A stretch of 64,000 nt of DNA, taken from assembly GCF_004137085.1 (NCBI RefSeq), contig NZ_QYBC01000006.1, positions 1 through 64,000 of the forward strand. Direction: 5' to 3'. The translations under genes were made by a program, and so were the position numbers. Positions 62,502 to 64,000 of the stretch are shown here, piece after piece. Numbering within the stretch: position 1 is the stretch's first letter; the number at the start of each line of letters is the position of its first letter. The notes beneath the pieces are model-generated. The model made no database searches, was not told the DNA's origin, and saw only the letters and a program-made list of their open reading frames with translations. Source of the DNA: Lichenibacterium ramalinae. Its GTDB lineage: Bacteria; Pseudomonadota; Alphaproteobacteria; Rhizobiales; Beijerinckiaceae.

Positions 62502-62786
62502 TCACTGCAGCCGGAACTCGGCCCCCACGAGGGCGATCTCGGCCGGCTTGATGAGGCCGGAATGGCCCACCCGCACCGAATGCAGCGCGCCGTCGAGCGT
62601 GTCGCGCCAGAAGGTCAGGAAGGCGGTGAGGGCCGGGAACAGCGGCGCGAGGTCGTAGGCCTGCCAGATGTAGCTCTGCAGCACCTTGGGGTGGTCGGGG
62701 AGGTGGTACAGGATCTCCGCCGTGGTCAGGCCGTAGCCGGCGAGCTGGCGGATGAAGTCGGGTGAAACCTCGCGTGCCTTGGCCAT
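62502..62786 (-). CDS. usg: Usg family protein
   Basis: This 94-residue protein matches the small Usg family (PF06233-like): QLAGYGLTTAEILYHLPDHPKVLQSYIWQAYDLAPLFPALTAFLTFWRDTLDGALHSVRVGH. It is found mainly in alphaproteobacteria. The function is unknown. It is convergent with mutT and divergent from metH. A GGAGAACC-type ribosome site precedes the ATG. Confidence 0.9.
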   Translation of the reverse strand: MAKAREVSPDFIRQLAGYGLTTAEILYHLPDHPKVLQSYIWQAYDLAPLFPALTAFLTFWRDTLDGALHSVRVGHSGLIKPAEIALVGAEFRLQ

Positions 62787-62940
62787 GATGGGTTCTCCGC
62801 GATGGAGCCGCGATCGTGCGTCGCGCCAGCGCCCGGAGCTTCGGAACTCTCGCCCGGGGATGTCGCGCCGCCGTCACATTGCGCCTCCGACAGGGTTAAC
62901 GGACCGTGTACGGCCTTCGGAGCGCCCCGCTGCTTGCATC

Positions 62941-62960
62941 ATATAACAATATCTTTATAT
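62941..62960. promoter_or_regulatory. 20-bp AT-rich palindromic operator candidate upstream of metH
   Basis: The sequence ATATAACAATATCTTTATAT is an inverted repeat with 8 of 10 half-site pairs matching, set in very GC-rich DNA and 26 bp before the metH start. ArsR-type regulators of the methionine cycle (SahR-like) bind AT-rich palindromes of this kind at metH and related genes. Assigning it to SahR is an inference from position and composition. Confidence 0.55.
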
Positions 62961-62986
62961 CAGCATGTGAACCCATGGAGCACAGC

Positions 62987-64000
62987 ATGAGCCAGGACAT
63001 CGACGCCCTGTTCGCCGACGGCACGGGCCGCGTCCGGGAGGGCCGCCAGGACGGCGCCGAGATCCTCCGCGCGCTCACCGCCGCGGCGCGCGAGCGCATC
63101 CTGGTGCTCGACGGCGCCATGGGCACGCAGATCCAGGGGCTGGACTACGAGGAGAGCCACTTCCGCGGCCATCGGTTCCAGGCCTGCGAGTGCCACCTCA
63201 AGGGCAACAACGACCTCCTGACCCTGACCCAGCCCGACGCCATCGAGGCCATCCACTACGCCTATGCGGTGGCGGGCGCCGACATCGTCGAGACCAACAC
63301 CTTCTCGTCCACCCGCATCGCCCAGGCCGACTACGGCATGGAAGAGGCCGTCTACGAGCTGAACCGCGACGGCGCGCGCCTCGCCAAGCGCGCCCTGCTG
63401 CGCGCCGAGCGCGAGGACGGCCGGCGCCGCTTCGTCGCCGGCGCCCTCGGGCCCACCAACCGCACCGCCTCGATCTCGCCCGACGTGAACGACCCGGGCT
63501 TCCGCGCCGTGACGTTCGACGAGCTGCGCGACGCCTATGCCGAGCAGGTGCGCGGCCTCATCGAGGGCGGCGCCGACATCATCCTGATCGAGACGATCTT
63601 CGACACGCTGAACGCCAAGGCGGCGTATTTCGCCACCCACGCGGTCTTCGACGAGACCGGCATCCACCTCCCCGTGATGATCTCCGGCACCATCACGGAC
63701 CTGTCCGGCCGCACCCTGTCGGGCCAGACGCCGACGGCCTTCTGGAACGCCCTCAGCCACGCCCGGCCCTTCACCATCGGGCTCAACTGCGCGCTCGGTG
63801 CCGAAGCCATGCGGCCGCACCTCGCCGAACTCTCGGCCGCCGCCGACACCTTCGTGTGCGCCTATCCCAACGCCGGCCTGCCCAACGAATTCGGCCTCTA
63901 CGACGAGACCCCCGAGATGATGGCGGCGCAGGTCGCGGGCTTCGCGGCGGACGGCCTCGTCAACGTGGTGGGGGGCTGCTGCGGCTCCACGCCCGAGCAC
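62987..64000 (+). CDS. metH: Methionine synthase, cobalamin-dependent (5' part, runs off the window)
   Basis: The first 338 codons are present. The N-terminal homocysteine-binding barrel is seen: [64 protein letters not shown], and the zinc-binding cysteines begin with [13 protein letters not shown] and [12 protein letters not shown] at the very end of the window. MetH methylates homocysteine to methionine with methyl-tetrahydrofolate and B12. The start at 62987 is chosen because GGAG lies 6 bases upstream; an in-frame ATG at 62975 adds MEHS. The folate, B12 and activation domains lie beyond the window. Confidence 0.95.
   Translation, partial: MSQDIDALFADGTGRVREGRQDGAEILRALTAAARERILVLDGAMGTQIQGLDYEESHFRGHRFQACECHLKGNNDLLTLTQPDAIEAIHYAYAVAGADIVETNTFSSTRIAQADYGMEEAVYELNRDGARLAKRALLRAEREDGRRRFVAGALGPTNRTASISPDVNDPGFRAVTFDELRDAYAEQVRGLIEGGADIILIETIFDTLNAKAAYFATHAVFDETGIHLPVMISGTITDLSGRTLSGQTPTAFWNALSHARPFTIGLNCALGAEAMRPHLAELSAAADTFVCAYPNAGLPNEFGLYDETPEMMAAQVAGFAADGLVNVVGGCCGSTPEH

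Noticed and set aside
62787-62986. SAM, SAH or cobalamin riboswitch upstream of metH
   Set aside because: I could not find the conserved aptamer boxes or stems by eye; the clear feature is the AT-rich palindrome. A covariance search would be decisive.

Overview
The window is a GC-rich (roughly 70%) stretch of an alphaproteobacterial chromosome. Order Hyphomicrobiales (Methylobacterium/Beijerinckiaceae-like) is the best guess. Supporting signs are a two-subunit glycyl-tRNA synthetase, the split cytochrome c maturation block ccmI-ccmE-ccmF-ccmH followed by degP, a FeuP/FeuQ-type two-component pair with a PepSY neighbour, the fabA-fabB-fabI order, a usg gene, a DksA with only one cysteine, and the DUF2849-cysI-cysH-DUF934 sulfur operon. 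The genus is an inference from gene content. I found no tRNA, rRNA, CRISPR array, prophage or insertion sequence; nearly everything looks like core chromosome with short accessory insertions.

Layout. 1-4 kb: an intergenic palindromic repeat, then glyS and glyQ (minus strand) with the remnant of a VapC-type PIN toxin between them. 4-12.8 kb (plus): a MscS-type channel, an LplT-like MFS carrier, pepN and a PleC/PdhS-like PAS histidine kinase. 12.8-24.2 kb (minus): a HAMP histidine kinase/response regulator pair, degP, ccmH-ccmF-ccmE-ccmI, a small lipoprotein, the feuQ/feuP pair and a PepSY protein, a block devoted to envelope quality control, heme attachment and signalling. 24.3-27.1 kb (plus): a marR-MFS pair and rlmB. 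27.1-28.1 kb (minus): a repeat-rich secreted protein. 28.4-35.5 kb (plus): yjcH-actP acetate uptake, the assimilatory sulfite reduction operon, a Tat-exported dienelactone-hydrolase-like enzyme and a ParD/ParE-like toxin-antitoxin pair. 35.5-39.9 kb (minus): a polyamine/iron-type ABC importer with a GlcG/HbpS-like protein at its end. 40.3-43.8 kb (plus): an unknown exported protein, eutBC and a DUF1345 membrane protein. 43.9-45.4 kb: two paralogous cysteine-rich exported peptides, a small basic exported protein and a DUF3307 protein.

45.5-51.5 kb (minus) holds one operon in the order of the YehZYXW (OsmF) quaternary-amine importer, followed 18 bp later by a molybdopterin oxidoreductase. 51.7-52.7 kb: a variant Nudix hydrolase convergent with dksA, separated by a strong hairpin. 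52.9-56.9 kb (plus): sixA, a protein of unknown function, and ycjX-ycjF with overlapping or fused stop/start codons. 57.0-62.0 kb (minus): an SDR oxidoreductase, a sirtuin-GNAT pair, and fabA-fabB-fabI (unsaturated fatty acid branch and enoyl-ACP reduction). 62.0-64.0 kb: mutT, usg (minus) and the start of metH, which runs off the window behind an AT-rich palindrome.

The most noteworthy signals are the vapC relic inside the glyQS locus, the YehZYXW plus molybdoenzyme operon, the overlapping sirtuin-acetyltransferase pair, the sixA-unknown-ycjXF cluster, the twin cysteine-rich peptides, the repeat architecture of the GHTAT/GYGGYGVG protein and the operator-like palindrome before metH. None is proven to be a new system; each is given below with a decisive check.
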